A stretch of 38,509 bases of DNA from Alphaproteobacteria bacterium (GCA_015231795.1 JADGAX010000014.1:1-38509); one strand, 5' to 3'; counted from the first letter of the stretch, positions 20,154-29,884 are shown. Notes: generated by a model not told the origin, from the sequence alone. Numbers and translations: made by a program.

Positions 20154-21323
20154 TCAGCCCCCCGCCTGAATTGTATAATTGAATTCGCCAGCATTGAATG
20201 ACCCGCTTGGAACGGATACTCGAAACCTGTCCAGTTCGCCCGTAAGCGCCTTCGACCCTGCTGCAACCGTCAGCGCACCGCCGCCGTTTCTGTTCATTTT
20301 GCACTCATACGTCCATGTGTTTGACGTAGCACTTTCGCGCCTTAACGTAATTGCGCCTCTGTAGGCACCAGCAGCGGCGCTGCCAGAATAGACGGCTGTG
20401 AAGTAAGATGAGAAATCGAGGCGGCTAAGCGTGGCGTCGATCAACCCGAAGCCACCGCCCTCGTAGCCAGACGTTTCAATGCCACCGCTATCGCCAATTT
20501 GCACCGAAATATCAACCGTACTGCTGCGCCCCACGCCGTTAAACATTATCTCGATGCACTGTGTCCCGGCGGCGATTCCAGTGACGTCATGAGAACTTCC
20601 CGATGTGGTGGCAACGGCCGTTGCCAGGGCGGGACCGCCGCCGCCCACGTCATCCCAAATCGGATTAGCGCTGGCGCCTTGAGTTTTGAGAAACTGACCC
20701 GACGTGCCGGGGCCGAGATTTACGATGTTCGTTCCGTCGAAATAAAGCACGTCTCCCTGGGCCAGAGTAAGCCCCGCGATGTCATCCAGCAGCGTGTCGG
20801 CCGGCTGATAAACACCACCATGCGCGTGATCGCCAGCAGCGACCGTGCCCGCCGTCGTACCTGTGTTCTTCGTCGCGGCACCGCCAAGACCAAGCAAGCC
20901 AAGCTGACGAAGATCGTCAATATCTACGTTCGCGATTTCCGTCATGCCAACCGTCAGGCTGATTCTGGCGATGGCGATCTTGCCCGCAGGCACAGCAGGA
21001 TCGCTTGGAGTTGCGGACTCAGCGCCAGTTGCCACGCCAACAGCACCGCTGGACGGATCGATGTAAACAATGTCGTTTCTGGGGTTGACGCTGGGCGCGG
21101 TGATGGTGCCCGTGCTCTGTGCCGCAACTTCTGCGGGCGTGGCGGCAAATGCCGGAATAACACCGGCATCGACGCGCACCGTCATGTTGGGCGTCGATTG
21201 TTCGTGCGCTGCAAACTGTGCCGCAACGCGGGCCAGAACAGCAATAGACGCATCGATAGACAGTGGATAGGCCGTACTGTTCGAATTCGTCGTGTAATCT
21301 GGCTGGCTGAATGTGGCCGTCAT
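20154..21323 (-). CDS. Tail fibre / receptor-binding protein candidate
   Basis: A 389-residue protein rich in Gly, Ala, Ser and Thr, like tail fibres. The N-terminal region (TAYPLSIDASIAVLARVAAQ and NPRNDIVYIDPSSGAVGVAT) resembles phage tail proteins that attach to the tail tip. A middle DGDHAHGG-like motif (AAGDHAHGGVYQ) and GQFLKTQG element are common in fibre repeats. The C-terminal beta-rich part is likely the host-contact domain. It lacks any TR-like repeat, so it is not a DGR target here. It follows the tail-tip gene and precedes the lysis genes. Confidence 0.75.
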   Translation of the reverse strand: MTATFSQPDYTTNSNSTAYPLSIDASIAVLARVAAQFAAHEQSTPNMTVRVDAGVIPAFAATPAEVAAQSTGTITAPSVNPRNDIVYIDPSSGAVGVATGAESATPSDPAVPAGKIAIARISLTVGMTEIANVDIDDLRQLGLLGLGGAATKNTGTTAGTVAAGDHAHGGVYQPADTLLDDIAGLTLAQGDVLYFDGTNIVNLGPGTSGQFLKTQGASANPIWDDVGGGGPALATAVATTSGSSHDVTGIAAGTQCIEIMFNGVGRSSTVDISVQIGDSGGIETSGYEGGGFGLIDATLSRLDFSSYFTAVYSGSAAAGAYRGAITLRRESATSNTWTYECKMNRNGGGALTVAAGSKALTGELDRFRVSVPSGSFNAGEFNYTIQAGG

Positions 21324-21326
21324 AAA

Positions 21327-24188
21327 TTATGCCCCCGTTGAAAACCAAGTGAAATCGCCGCCGACTGATGCGCCTGTTTCGTCGAAGACAAAAACGGTAA
21401 AACCCTCTTCGTCGGCGCCCTGCCATGTGGCGTAACGCGCCGCCCCAGCAACAGAAGCCGCCGTGACTTGCGGGTTCGGCGTCAGAAAAAATCGCTGCGC
21501 ATAACTGATGCGCGTTCCGCCGACAGCGGCGGTCGACGATCCGCTTTCAGTGCGTTCAGCGACGTCGCAAACCAGATTGAAGCCGGTCACCTTGGCGTTG
21601 CCAATCGCTGGCGTCAGCGTCAGCTTGGCCTTAATGCGCCTGAAATCAGTGGTGCCGATGGTCCAATTTTCAAAGCCGTCATAGCTGGCTGCTTCGTCGC
21701 GATAATCGATCGACAACGTGGGATCGGCAATGCCGGAAGCAACGCCCGGCCCCAACGCCGATGCGATGTCGGCCCACACGCGCACGCCATCGGCATCGAA
21801 ACCCAGGTCTTTTTCAGCAGCCTCGTAGGTGCAGGATGCGGCCGGATACGGGCAGAATTGCGTGAACAGTTCCGCATTCGTCAATTCGTTGGCCGCCTTG
21901 GTTGACGACGGCACAAGCACGCCTGTCCAGTGCAACAGGAAATTCGTTTTCGTTCCCAGCCAGCGCGGCGCCTGCTCAGACGACAGCACCACGTCAAACG
22001 CATTTCCCACAACTAGGTCAAACCGCGCGGCATTGACGCTTTGGTTTCCTGACGTGTCGAAGGCCTTGGCCAGGAATGTCCAGTCACCGGGCGGAACAAC
22101 ACCCGAGCTAAAGGCGTGGCCGCGCAGCACGTTGGCCACAGGCGTTGCCGAAGCAAAGTCGGTATTGCCCACCGGGTTGTAGCGAATCTCGATGCGGTTG
22201 TTGTCGGACTCGGTATTCGGATCGCAGCGAAAATTGACGGAACCGCCGCTTTGCTGCGCCGAAAATCCCGTCACATCGGCGGCAAACGTGTCCTTGCCAA
22301 TGACCGTGTGATCAGCCGCCGCAGTCCAGATCGATTTCTTGCGCAACGAATTGACGAAACGGGCCTCCACTTCGTAAATCTCGCCATCTTGAACCGGCGA
22401 AATCCATCCAGGCCCAACAGCGCCCACAACTGGATTGGCGGCCAGCCAATCGGCGGCGCCGGAAATGCGATAGCGAATTTCGACCACACCCCAATCCAAC
22501 ACCATTCCGTTGACTGGCGCGTCCCAATCGACCTTGATCCTGGCCATTTGGGTTCCGTCGCCAAAGGACAGCATGTTTTCAACACCGGAAGCGCAAGTAA
22601 CATTTTCAGGCGCAGCAACCGTGAACGGATCTGGCAAGGTTGTCGTCGATGGCGGCGCGACGATGATTTCGTCTTCTTCCGCGTTCCAGGAATAAATCGC
22701 TGAATCCCATTCGCGCAGAACCAGATCTACGCCCAGATAAGGCTTTTTCTCGGCATCTTCCTTGACCGAGAATTTCCAACTGACGCATTTGAATGTTTTT
22801 GCTGCAAATCCAAAGCGCGGATAAGTGAAGTTGACGATGGTTCCCGTTTTAACCTTGATCGTATTCGACGTCAGTCGGCAAGGAAGGTTGACCGTTTTCT
22901 GCCGCGCGCGGCTTTCCAATTCGATCTTGGCCAAACGCTGCGCCGATGATGTCGAGATCGTGTACTGAAGCTCAACGTCTTTCCACAGCCGCTCGCCGTT
23001 GTCGCGAGCCAGATAGGTTGCCGACGTCACGGCCGGAAAATCAGTCGGCTGCCAGCTTCCGACTTGCGAAACGTAAATGCCTTTGACGCCGTTGCACAAA
23101 TCGTCACGCGACAAATTGCCGACAACATCGAACGGTCCGTCGATATCGAAGGATGTCAGCGTGATTGATGGCGCGCGCCAATATCCGGCCAGCACGGCGT
23201 ACTGGCCGCCCGCCCAGGTCACTTCGCCAGCGCAGGATGTAAGCAGCCGGGCGATGATTTCCCTTGGCGCTTCGTTCGCCTCGAACGTGCCGTTTGCTGT
23301 GTATCGCTTTTCGGTGCCCCCCGCTTTCAGGGAAACATTTTCATCGGCGACATTCGCTGACGCTTCGTTTTCGTCATCGTCAAGCCCGGTTTCCCCCAAG
23401 CCCCAATATGGGTCAGACAAGAAATCGCGAATGCACAAAACGGCGTTGCTGCTAAAGCCCGTGCTTGAATCACGAGGATCGAAAATCGTTGCCTTGCCGT
23501 CCACCACCACCCGCACAGTCGGCATGTTGGCGTCGAACAAATCGCTATTGTGTTTCCAGCGAATGTAAATCTTTCCGCATCCAAGCTGCTTGTGGTCGCT
23601 GGTCCACTTGTCGGGGCAAGCGCCAGACAAAGCGGCGTGAAAGGCGGCATCGCCCGACCCGTCATAACTGCCATCACCAAACCACGCCCAGGCATATGCA
23701 TCCCACCGGCCGCCGCAAGCGCCAGTGCTTTGGTTCCAGGTAATTTCTTCGTCGTCGAACCACAGGCTTACCGGCCCCTCGAGCGGATGGCCGGAAAGCG
23801 TGATCACCAGATGCAAGGTTTTGTTGTTGTCGGTCGTGTGGATGAAGGTCAGCGGGCCAGACACTTTGGTTCGGCCATAAATGCAGCGCCGATAGGTGAT
23901 CGGCTGCTTGATCATCTGCGTTCTGTCTGGCGCCGAATAACTAAGCGATCCCAGCTCGGGCGCTTTCGGTTTTGGCGTCATCATCTGCGAAATGAAGCCC
24001 ATCGCCAGATTAGCAACGCCAACTAAAGCAGCAGCAGCAAACCCGGTAAGCCCAAAAATTGTCGCGCCTGATCCATAGGCTATTGCCGCAGACACCACAG
24101 CGCCTATAACGGGAGCGGCATCGGCTGGCGCAGCCATAAAAAAAGCCGCCAGAATGGCGGCCAGGAACAGCGCGGCGCGAAGGATCAC
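21327..24188 (-). CDS. Tail tip / host-specificity protein (gpJ or GTA gp15-like)
   Basis: A 953-residue protein, the largest in the phage. GTG 24188 overlaps the upstream stop (GTGA) and was chosen; the frame is open further upstream only as overlap. The N-terminus has hydrophobic helices (ILRAALFLAAILAAFFMAAP and an Ala/Gly-rich region), then tail-tip features (PITYRRCIYGRTKVSGPLTF, LVITLSGHPLEGPVSLWFDD). The central part resembles the tail-3/J-like core, with fibronectin-like segments further on (VDWDAPVNGMVLDWGVVEIR, GDWTFLAKAFDTSGN). It forms the tail tip that contacts the host, acting with the fibre coded next. Confidence 0.88.
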   Translation of the reverse strand: MILRAALFLAAILAAFFMAAPADAAPVIGAVVSAAIAYGSGATIFGLTGFAAAALVGVANLAMGFISQMMTPKPKAPELGSLSYSAPDRTQMIKQPITYRRCIYGRTKVSGPLTFIHTTDNNKTLHLVITLSGHPLEGPVSLWFDDEEITWNQSTGACGGRWDAYAWAWFGDGSYDGSGDAAFHAALSGACPDKWTSDHKQLGCGKIYIRWKHNSDLFDANMPTVRVVVDGKATIFDPRDSSTGFSSNAVLCIRDFLSDPYWGLGETGLDDDENEASANVADENVSLKAGGTEKRYTANGTFEANEAPREIIARLLTSCAGEVTWAGGQYAVLAGYWRAPSITLTSFDIDGPFDVVGNLSRDDLCNGVKGIYVSQVGSWQPTDFPAVTSATYLARDNGERLWKDVELQYTISTSSAQRLAKIELESRARQKTVNLPCRLTSNTIKVKTGTIVNFTYPRFGFAAKTFKCVSWKFSVKEDAEKKPYLGVDLVLREWDSAIYSWNAEEDEIIVAPPSTTTLPDPFTVAAPENVTCASGVENMLSFGDGTQMARIKVDWDAPVNGMVLDWGVVEIRYRISGAADWLAANPVVGAVGPGWISPVQDGEIYEVEARFVNSLRKKSIWTAAADHTVIGKDTFAADVTGFSAQQSGGSVNFRCDPNTESDNNRIEIRYNPVGNTDFASATPVANVLRGHAFSSGVVPPGDWTFLAKAFDTSGNQSVNAARFDLVVGNAFDVVLSSEQAPRWLGTKTNFLLHWTGVLVPSSTKAANELTNAELFTQFCPYPAASCTYEAAEKDLGFDADGVRVWADIASALGPGVASGIADPTLSIDYRDEAASYDGFENWTIGTTDFRRIKAKLTLTPAIGNAKVTGFNLVCDVAERTESGSSTAAVGGTRISYAQRFFLTPNPQVTAASVAGAARYATWQGADEEGFTVFVFDETGASVGGDFTWFSTGA

Positions 24189-24646
24189 CCAACCCTCCAG
24201 GCGTGGCTGGCCTCTTTCAGCGGAACAAGGCAAAGGCCAGTCAGGCTGGCGGCGGCCACATCTTTGCCAACGCAGACGCCAAGCGCCGGGCCATCGTCGC
24301 GTTCCAGCAAAACAACGTCGCCGCGGCGCGCCGTTTTTACCGGCACTTCTGGGCACGACAGATCGTCGGCGATCTTGCGCGCCGTCTCCAACATGCCGCC
24401 ACCAGCAAAGCGTTTGAGCGCAACAAAGGCTCCACGCTTCGATTTATAGCGGCCACGAAAAGGGGCCGCTGGATCGACGCCCGTCAAAGCCTCGACCACA
24501 TCGCAGGCCCACAAGCAACAATCGAACGAACCCCATTCGAATGCGCGACCATGCGCTGACGCAATCATGGCCGACAAGCGGTCCTCCCAACCTGGAAGGC
24601 GCTTAATTTCCGAATTTGATTTGGGCGTCTTGCAGGCTGGGGACAT
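24185..24646 (-). CDS. Tail assembly protein (DUF6950-like, position of NlpC/P60 peptidase)
   Basis: A 153-residue protein with an AFEWGSFDCCLWACDVVEAL motif and GVDPAAPFRGRY, then RRGDVVLLE. This resembles the DUF6950 phage family, which stands where NlpC/P60 cell-wall peptidases lie in GTA-like tails (gp14). The D-C pair could be the remains of a Cys peptidase site, but no complete catalytic triad is clear. It overlaps the upstream hub-like gene by 44 bases and the tail-tip gene by 4. Confidence 0.72.
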   Translation of the reverse strand: MSPACKTPKSNSEIKRLPGWEDRLSAMIASAHGRAFEWGSFDCCLWACDVVEALTGVDPAAPFRGRYKSKRGAFVALKRFAGGGMLETARKIADDLSCPEVPVKTARRGDVVLLERDDGPALGVCVGKDVAAASLTGLCLVPLKEASHAWRVG

Positions 24647-25199
24647 AATCGAATCCTTTATCGTTGACGACAGCGGAAATTAGGCTGCGGTCGTAAAGCT
24701 GCTGGATATAAATTTTCTGGTCTTCCGGCGTGTAGCGCCAGTTTTTAGGGATCGACAAACGCTTCATGCGAGATTCAGCCGTGACGGTAATCACCGGGCG
24801 TTCCACGTCCTCGTGAATTCGTCCAACATCCGTCAACCCGTCGAAGATCAGGAACGGATCTCCATCCATCACGCCATCGTCTGTAAATGCCGCAAGCCAG
24901 GCCTTTGCCTGATAGCCCTGGCGAACGTAATCAAGCGCCGTCGCCAACATATCTTCGGGCACGCCGGAAAGCGAAAAGGCTGTTCCCGTCGCCGCCAGAT
25001 CGGTTGTTTCCTCGATCGCGTCCATGCCGCCGAACTGGCCAACGCCCGCGAAATCGTTACCGCCCCAGGTCAGCGTTCCAAGCCCTGACCAAACATAAAC
25101 CGTTCCGTCGCTGGTACCCATTTCGACCAGAATGGCCGGGCGTAAATAGCGCGCCGTAAGTTGCGCCGCCATCTCGGCTGGAACTGTCCTTTCGGTCAT
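24603..25199 (-). CDS. Tail hub-like protein (DUF2163 / GTA gp13-like)
   Basis: A 198-residue protein. Features of the DUF2163 family are seen: RYLRPAILVEM, VYVWSGLGTLTWGGNDFAGV, a FSLSGVPEDMLATAL segment and VITVTAESRMKRL. In gene transfer agents the equivalent (gp13) is the tail hub. Order and size fit that place, between the gp12-like and gp14-like genes. It overlaps both neighbours. Confidence 0.75.
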   Translation of the reverse strand: MTERTVPAEMAAQLTARYLRPAILVEMGTSDGTVYVWSGLGTLTWGGNDFAGVGQFGGMDAIEETTDLAATGTAFSLSGVPEDMLATALDYVRQGYQAKAWLAAFTDDGVMDGDPFLIFDGLTDVGRIHEDVERPVITVTAESRMKRLSIPKNWRYTPEDQKIYIQQLYDRSLISAVVNDKGFDYVPSLQDAQIKFGN

Positions 25200-25831
25200 G
25201 CAATCATCGCCTCTCGCGCCGCGAACGTGATGCCAAACAAACAGGCTTCGTCAGTGTCCCAACCGCGTTCGTTGCTGGCCAAGCGAAAGACGCCCTTGGC
25301 TGATGTTGTCGTGATGACGGCATTGTCGGCAGGCGCGGCTGGATATTGTCGAAGGCGCGGATATAAAGTCAGGGTGGCGTTGCCGCTGGCGTCGGAATCG
25401 ACATTCTCCAAATTCTTATGCAGCCGGGCCGACGAACCGGAACCGATCTGAATGTAATCGCCCTTTTTCAAAATATTCGTCGTGCTGGGCGTCCAACCAT
25501 CGGTCAGTAAATAGATGCCCGATTGCGAAGCGCCCTTGACCAACGGCGTTCCCGTCGCCACGCCGCGCGGCGTTGTGGCGTCGGGGTCACCCAGCAAGAA
25601 CGTGCCTTTCTTTCCGTACAGCGACAGAAGAAACGCAAGCCATTCTTCGGCGGCGGCGCGCTGCATAGGCGGCAACGTGATTTCGGCCTCCCACCAGTCG
25701 GCCTGCCAATCATAGATCAGTTCGCCGCCGGTAAACGGGCTTTCAGGCGCGGCCACCACATCGCGCGCCGTCATGCGAAAGCCTTTAATGCCTGGCGCGG
25801 ATGGCATCGACAGGGGATAGGTGATCGTCAT
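25196..25831 (-). CDS. Distal tail protein candidate (position of GTA gp12)
   Basis: A 211-residue protein starting at ATG 25831, one base after the tape-measure stop. It contains FTGGELIYDWQADWWEAEIT, then PMQRAAAEEWLAFLLSLYGK and a FLLGDPDA element. Similar beta-rich proteins follow the tape measure in many siphophages. It does not clearly match DUF2460, the family of GTA gp12, so the assignment rests on position. Confidence 0.7.
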   Translation of the reverse strand: MTITYPLSMPSAPGIKGFRMTARDVVAAPESPFTGGELIYDWQADWWEAEITLPPMQRAAAEEWLAFLLSLYGKKGTFLLGDPDATTPRGVATGTPLVKGASQSGIYLLTDGWTPSTTNILKKGDYIQIGSGSSARLHKNLENVDSDASGNATLTLYPRLRQYPAAPADNAVITTTSAKGVFRLASNERGWDTDEACLFGITFAAREAMIA

Positions 25832-25832
25832 G

Positions 25833-28055
25833 TCAGCGCCTGAAATTGCTGGCGTAAGAACCGCCGCGAGCAACGCGAGCTGCAACCGCCGCTTCGGTTT
25901 CCTTCTTGATCTGCGGCAGCATCGCCATCATTTCGGCGCGCACGGTTTGCGAAACGCCCGCCTGAACATTCATGGTCTGATTGACGATGATCGAATTTCC
26001 GCCAGATGGCGCGGCCCTGGACAGGGTTGGCGCCTGATAGGCCCGTGCCCGCAAATCGGAAATCTGCCTCGCCTGGGCGCGCTGCTGCGCCACGGTTTGA
26101 ATGCGCTCGCCTTTCTCGGCGATGATCGGAACCTCGTTGACGCCCAGATTCATCACGCCGTTGTGATAGCGCTTGGCGCCCGCAAAGACCGACGACGCCA
26201 CACGCGCAGTGCGACCTGTTCCCAATCCGACGTCGCCGCCGCCATGGGCGACAGCAGTTTCCATTCCGGTTGAAAAACCCCAATCACCCAGGCCGGAACC
26301 ACCGCCGCCAAACAGGTTTGACAACCCGCCCAGCAGATCGCCGCCGCTGATGGCGCCAGAGAACGCCGACTTAACCGGGTTCAAAATCGTCAGCTTCAAC
26401 ATTTCCTGATAGACCTCGGAAAGGACGCCGCCAACCACGTTGCGCCACTTCACGGCATCGCCCTGTCCCCGCACCCACATGCGGGTTGATTCGTCGCCCA
26501 TGCGCTGAAAGGCACGTTCTCCGACTTTGCCGAAGAAGTCCGTTGATTCGCGCAGCCGGTCGATATCGGCACGCTGAGCAACTATGGTTTTTGAAATGTT
26601 GCGAGCCTGTTCAATCTCCTGCTCGGTCAGTTCCGAACCCTCGGCCTTCAACCGGTTGACAATTTCCAGATACAGCGCTTCTTCAGCGTAAGCCTGATTG
26701 CCATTCATCAGCGCGGCGGCCAGCTTTTCGTTGTCGGAAATCTCGCGCTCGTAGCTGGCCAGCGTTTCCAGGCGCTTCTTGTTGCGCTGATCGTCGGCTG
26801 AAATGGCCGACAGCATGGCGCGTTCCATTTCCTGAATGGCTTCTGCGTCATCTTTTACAAGCTGCTGCTCTTCGAAAAGAATCGCGGCCTTTTGCGCAAT
26901 GGCCTGGCCGTGCCTTGTCGTGATGTCCGTCCCGGCCTGCTGCAGCGCCGTGTGAATTGCCTGTTCTCGCTCGCTGCGCTGCGTTTGCTCGATCTGAAAA
27001 CCAAGCTGATCGGAAACCTTTTTCCAGGCTTCCGCCTGCTTTTCGATTTTCTTTGTATCGGATTCAGAAACAGGAAGGCGAACAGGGCCGGCGTCAGCCG
27101 CATTCGTATTCGCAGCAGGCGGCGGCGGAATATCATTAGAAAACCTTCGAGCGACGATCTTATCGCGGGATGCAATATCGCGCTTGCTTGCCATGCCGAC
27201 GCTTTCAAGGGCGTTGACGCGGGCGATTTCGGCGCTGTCCAGCGCATTGCCAACGGCATCAATGCCTGCGACAATGCCATCCCACGGCAATTTTGCGACG
27301 TTCCAGACGGCATCGCCGAATTCCGCGCCCCACACGACGGCCTTAATTTTTCCCCGCTCCATCGCGTCGCCAAGCGCATCATATTTCTGCGTCAGTTCAT
27401 CGCCGACCACCATGCCCAGTTTTTTCGCCTCTTCGGCGTTTTTGGCGTAGCCTGACGACATCTCCATCAGCATGGGAATCAAATTTTGACCCGAGCGACC
27501 GAACATATCGTATGCGATTTTTCCGCGCTCAGTTTCGGTCGCAGCGCCTGCAATGCGCACGGCCAAATCTTGCAGGATATCGCCCGTCTCTCGCTGCTTT
27601 CCATTCACATCCAACAGCGATATTCCGTAGCGCTTGAATTTGTCGATGGCGGAATCACCGCCCTGCATTGCCTCCTCGATCGTGCGCGTCAGCTTTTGCA
27701 CGCCGGTAACGAACTGTTCCTGACTGGCGCCAGCCTGCAGAGCGACAGCGGTGTAAACCTGATATTGCTCGATCGACAAACCAACCTGTTGCGACAATTC
27801 GCCAAGCCCGCCAACAACGTCGATGACGTGACGACCGAATTGCACCAATCCAGCGCCGCCGCCAACCACGCCGAGCAGGCCCAAAAATCTGGCCTGCAAC
27901 GGCGCCATCGTGGCGTCCATTTGCTGGAACTGTCCGCGCAGTTTCTCGGCGCTGTTGCCAAAGCCGCTGACATCGTATTTGGCGTTCTGCAAAGCCGCGC
28001 GCAGCTTGCTGGTGTCGCCTTCGATGCGGACAAGAACTCTTTCAAGCTCGCTCAT
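25833..28055 (-). CDS. Tail tape measure protein
   Basis: A 740-residue protein. Its N-terminus begins with the usual tape-measure start (MSELERVLVRIEGDTSKLRA) and the GIAAG-type middle region shows long helices, hydrophobic stretches (FLGLLGVVGGGAGLVQFGRH) and a KNAEEAKKLG region. The C-terminal part ends in Gly- and Arg-rich sequence. Tail length follows tape-measure length; at about 1.5 A per residue the tail would be near 110 nm. It follows the two chaperone-like genes, as in siphophages. Confidence 0.92.
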   Translation of the reverse strand: MSELERVLVRIEGDTSKLRAALQNAKYDVSGFGNSAEKLRGQFQQMDATMAPLQARFLGLLGVVGGGAGLVQFGRHVIDVVGGLGELSQQVGLSIEQYQVYTAVALQAGASQEQFVTGVQKLTRTIEEAMQGGDSAIDKFKRYGISLLDVNGKQRETGDILQDLAVRIAGAATETERGKIAYDMFGRSGQNLIPMLMEMSSGYAKNAEEAKKLGMVVGDELTQKYDALGDAMERGKIKAVVWGAEFGDAVWNVAKLPWDGIVAGIDAVGNALDSAEIARVNALESVGMASKRDIASRDKIVARRFSNDIPPPPAANTNAADAGPVRLPVSESDTKKIEKQAEAWKKVSDQLGFQIEQTQRSEREQAIHTALQQAGTDITTRHGQAIAQKAAILFEEQQLVKDDAEAIQEMERAMLSAISADDQRNKKRLETLASYEREISDNEKLAAALMNGNQAYAEEALYLEIVNRLKAEGSELTEQEIEQARNISKTIVAQRADIDRLRESTDFFGKVGERAFQRMGDESTRMWVRGQGDAVKWRNVVGGVLSEVYQEMLKLTILNPVKSAFSGAISGGDLLGGLSNLFGGGGSGLGDWGFSTGMETAVAHGGGDVGLGTGRTARVASSVFAGAKRYHNGVMNLGVNEVPIIAEKGERIQTVAQQRAQARQISDLRARAYQAPTLSRAAPSGGNSIIVNQTMNVQAGVSQTVRAEMMAMLPQIKKETEAAVAARVARGGSYASNFRR

Positions 28056-28066
28056 TCAACCGGCTT

Positions 28067-28258
28067 TCACAGGGTTTTTCCGACTTTGATTTCGACTGAT
28101 TCACGGAAATTCTTGAACTTGCGGCGACGTTCCTTGGCTTCTGCCTCGGGCGAACCGTTGGCCAGGGCCATGGCGTCGATGGCGGGGAACAATTCGTCTG
28201 GAGAGGATTTCCAGAACAAATCCGGCGTCCAGAACAGGACGCCGCAAGCCAGACCCAT
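28067..28258 (-). CDS. Small tail assembly chaperone (GTA gp10.1-like)
   Basis: A 63-residue protein (MGLACGVLFWTPDLFWKSSP at the start) of the small family found just before the tape measure in GTA-like tails, sharing the conserved W-x-P-x-x-F-W pattern. Its start overlaps the previous stop by one base (TGATG). With the next upstream gene it should form the tail chaperone pair. Confidence 0.75.
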   Translation of the reverse strand: MGLACGVLFWTPDLFWKSSPDELFPAIDAMALANGSPEAEAKERRRKFKNFRESVEIKVGKTL

Positions 28259-28632
28259 CAGGCGGCGGTAGTCGAACTGGTCGACCCCGCCGCCGGCGCT
28301 TCCCCCGGATCTGGCTCCTCGCCGCCGGTCAGGGCGCCCAGCAGAAAATCGGACAACGGGGCTGAAAATTTCATCAGCCCCGTTTGCAAAATCTTCTCGC
28401 CCAGGTCGGCAAAGGCCGGCGGGTTTTCGCCCGCCGCCCTCAGCCCAGCTTGCACGATCACCGCAACTTCGCGCAGCCCGAATGAACGGGCCATGAAGCG
28501 CGCCGACAAGGGGACCAATCCCAATCCGAGACCGTCCTCGATTTCCAACAAGCAGGCAAAGCTGCGCCGCAGCTTTGCCTTGCGCCCGGCGATTTCGATT
28601 TCAATCTCGCCTCTGAACGGGTTGACAGTCAT
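28258..28632 (-). CDS. Tail assembly chaperone (GTA TAC family)
   Basis: A 124-residue protein with the GTA tail-chaperone pattern: NPFRGEIEIEIAGRKAKLRR, SFACLLEIEDGLGLGLVPLS, and an AVIVQAGLRAAGE element. The C-terminal tail is Ser/Thr/Ala-rich. It overlaps the major tail gene by one base (TAATG) and the small chaperone gene by one. No slippery sequence for a lambda-type frameshift was evident at the junction. Confidence 0.8.
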   Translation of the reverse strand: MTVNPFRGEIEIEIAGRKAKLRRSFACLLEIEDGLGLGLVPLSARFMARSFGLREVAVIVQAGLRAAGENPPAFADLGEKILQTGLMKFSAPLSDFLLGALTGGEEPDPGEAPAAGSTSSTTAA

Positions 28633-29045
28633 TACGGGATTGGCGTCAGGTTGGCGGAAGGCGTCAGGGTGATCTGGTATTTCACCACATCCCTGGTCGG
28701 ACCCTGAATGTTCAACTGCGTCACGTAAAAGTCGCCGCTATAGCCTTTTCCGGCGCCGTCAAACACGATCTTGCAGGCATGGCTGGTTCGGTTGCGCCAT
28801 GCGATCTCCAGCGCATCCAGATTGGCCCGGCTGTCGCGCAGAGTTCCGCTGCACTGAACCGTGCCATTGATGGTGGTCGGCACCCCGGTCTGCCAACCGG
28901 AATTGTCTTTTGCCGTCGTGTCGGCAACGTTCGTGCTGCCGTCAAAGCTGGTGTCGGTCTGGCCTTCCAGCACGGTATAGCTTGACGGGCTGCTGGAGGT
29001 GTTGCCGATGTACAGTAGGCAGGACGTGCCCTTAACGTCGCTCAT
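28632..29045 (-). CDS. Major tail tube protein
   Basis: A 137-residue beta-rich protein (SCLLYIGNTSSSPSSYTVLE, then NGTVQCSGTLRDSRANLDAL and YSGDFYVTQLNIQG), matching phage major tail proteins of the TP901-1/GTA class. It has a strong AAAGGA site before ATG 29045. No sheath or baseplate genes accompany it, which supports a non-contractile tail. Confidence 0.85.
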   Translation of the reverse strand: MSDVKGTSCLLYIGNTSSSPSSYTVLEGQTDTSFDGSTNVADTTAKDNSGWQTGVPTTINGTVQCSGTLRDSRANLDALEIAWRNRTSHACKIVFDGAGKGYSGDFYVTQLNIQGPTRDVVKYQITLTPSANLTPIP

Positions 29046-29066
29046 TGGATCGATCCTTTCGAAAAA

Positions 29067-29432
29067 TCAGGGAGCGGGAAGTTTGATCGCCGCCACGGTG
29101 ACGCTGGTCACCGCGGAATAGGTGACATGCACGTAACCCGACGAATCCTTGAACGCCGTGGGCGGGAAAGGCCCGATCATGCGTTCTTCGCCCGCTGTCA
29201 CCGTGCAGGTGAAATCGGCGCGGGCCAGCGTGCCATAGCCATCAACGGTCAGGGTTGCGACCTGCGTTTCTACGGTTACGGTTTTGTCTGACGCATCGCC
29301 ATTTTTGACATGCAAGAAAGTGCGGCCCGTGCCGTCGTCGGCAAAATAATTGCCGTCGGCATTGGCGGCGGCGTAGGTGGCCTCGAGACCGGTCGAGGCA
29401 ATGTTTTGCACGGTCAGGGCTGATTCAGCCAT
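29067..29432 (-). CDS. Virion protein of unknown place (head-tail or tail accessory)
   Basis: A 121-residue Ala/Thr/Val-rich, probably beta-sandwich protein (GNYFADDGTGRTFLHVKNGD, then RMIGPFPPTAFKDSSGYVHV). It has an AAAGGA site like the tail gene after it. Similar small structural proteins stand between the tail terminator and tail tube in many phages; the exact role is not known. Confidence 0.6.
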   Translation of the reverse strand: MAESALTVQNIASTGLEATYAAANADGNYFADDGTGRTFLHVKNGDASDKTVTVETQVATLTVDGYGTLARADFTCTVTAGEERMIGPFPPTAFKDSSGYVHVTYSAVTSVTVAAIKLPAP

Positions 29433-29446
29433 GATCTATCCTTTCG

Positions 29447-29884
29447 CTAGTTGGATGTTTCGGCTGTTCCCGGCGCCGTGCCGTAATCGATCTTGTATTT
29501 GTGCCGGACAATGCCGACTTTCTTTTCGCCGTCGCCAGAAAGCTCTATCACCGTTTCTTGCAATTCCACGTAGCGGGCGGGCGCAATGCTGGACGCCACC
29601 ATCGCCGCCTCGATCTGGGCCGACAAGGAATCCAGCGCATCATCCAGCATTCCGTCTTTTTCTTCGGCGTAGGCATCGACCATCAAAAACAGCGAACGGC
29701 TCATCGCCAAATCTGACGAAGAAAACTCGCTGCTTTCGCGCCAGGCATAAACGCAGATGGCGGGCAGGTCTTTTGGCTCAAGCGAGCGCGAGCGACTGGC
29801 AAACACCCGCCGATGGGCCGCCGTGTTGGCATCGCAAAGCGCCTTGACGGCGGCGTGACGGATGGTTTGGCGAACGTGGGTCAT
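29447..29884 (-). CDS. Tail terminator / minor tail protein candidate
   Basis: A 145-residue protein with HVRQTIRHAAVKALCDANTA at the N-terminus and LPAICVYAWRESSEF, the pattern of minor tail proteins like lambda gpU/gpZ-region proteins. It overlaps the joining protein gene by 4 bases. It may cap the tail tube and join it to the head. Confidence 0.7.
   Translation of the reverse strand: MTHVRQTIRHAAVKALCDANTAAHRRVFASRSRSLEPKDLPAICVYAWRESSEFSSSDLAMSRSLFLMVDAYAEEKDGMLDDALDSLSAQIEAAMVASSIAPARYVELQETVIELSGDGEKKVGIVRHKYKIDYGTAPGTAETSN

Noticed and set aside
21323-21327. Tail fibre as a third DGR target
   Set aside because: No stretch of the fibre or tail-tip genes resembles the template repeat, and no block or hairpin like those after VR1 and VR2 follows them.
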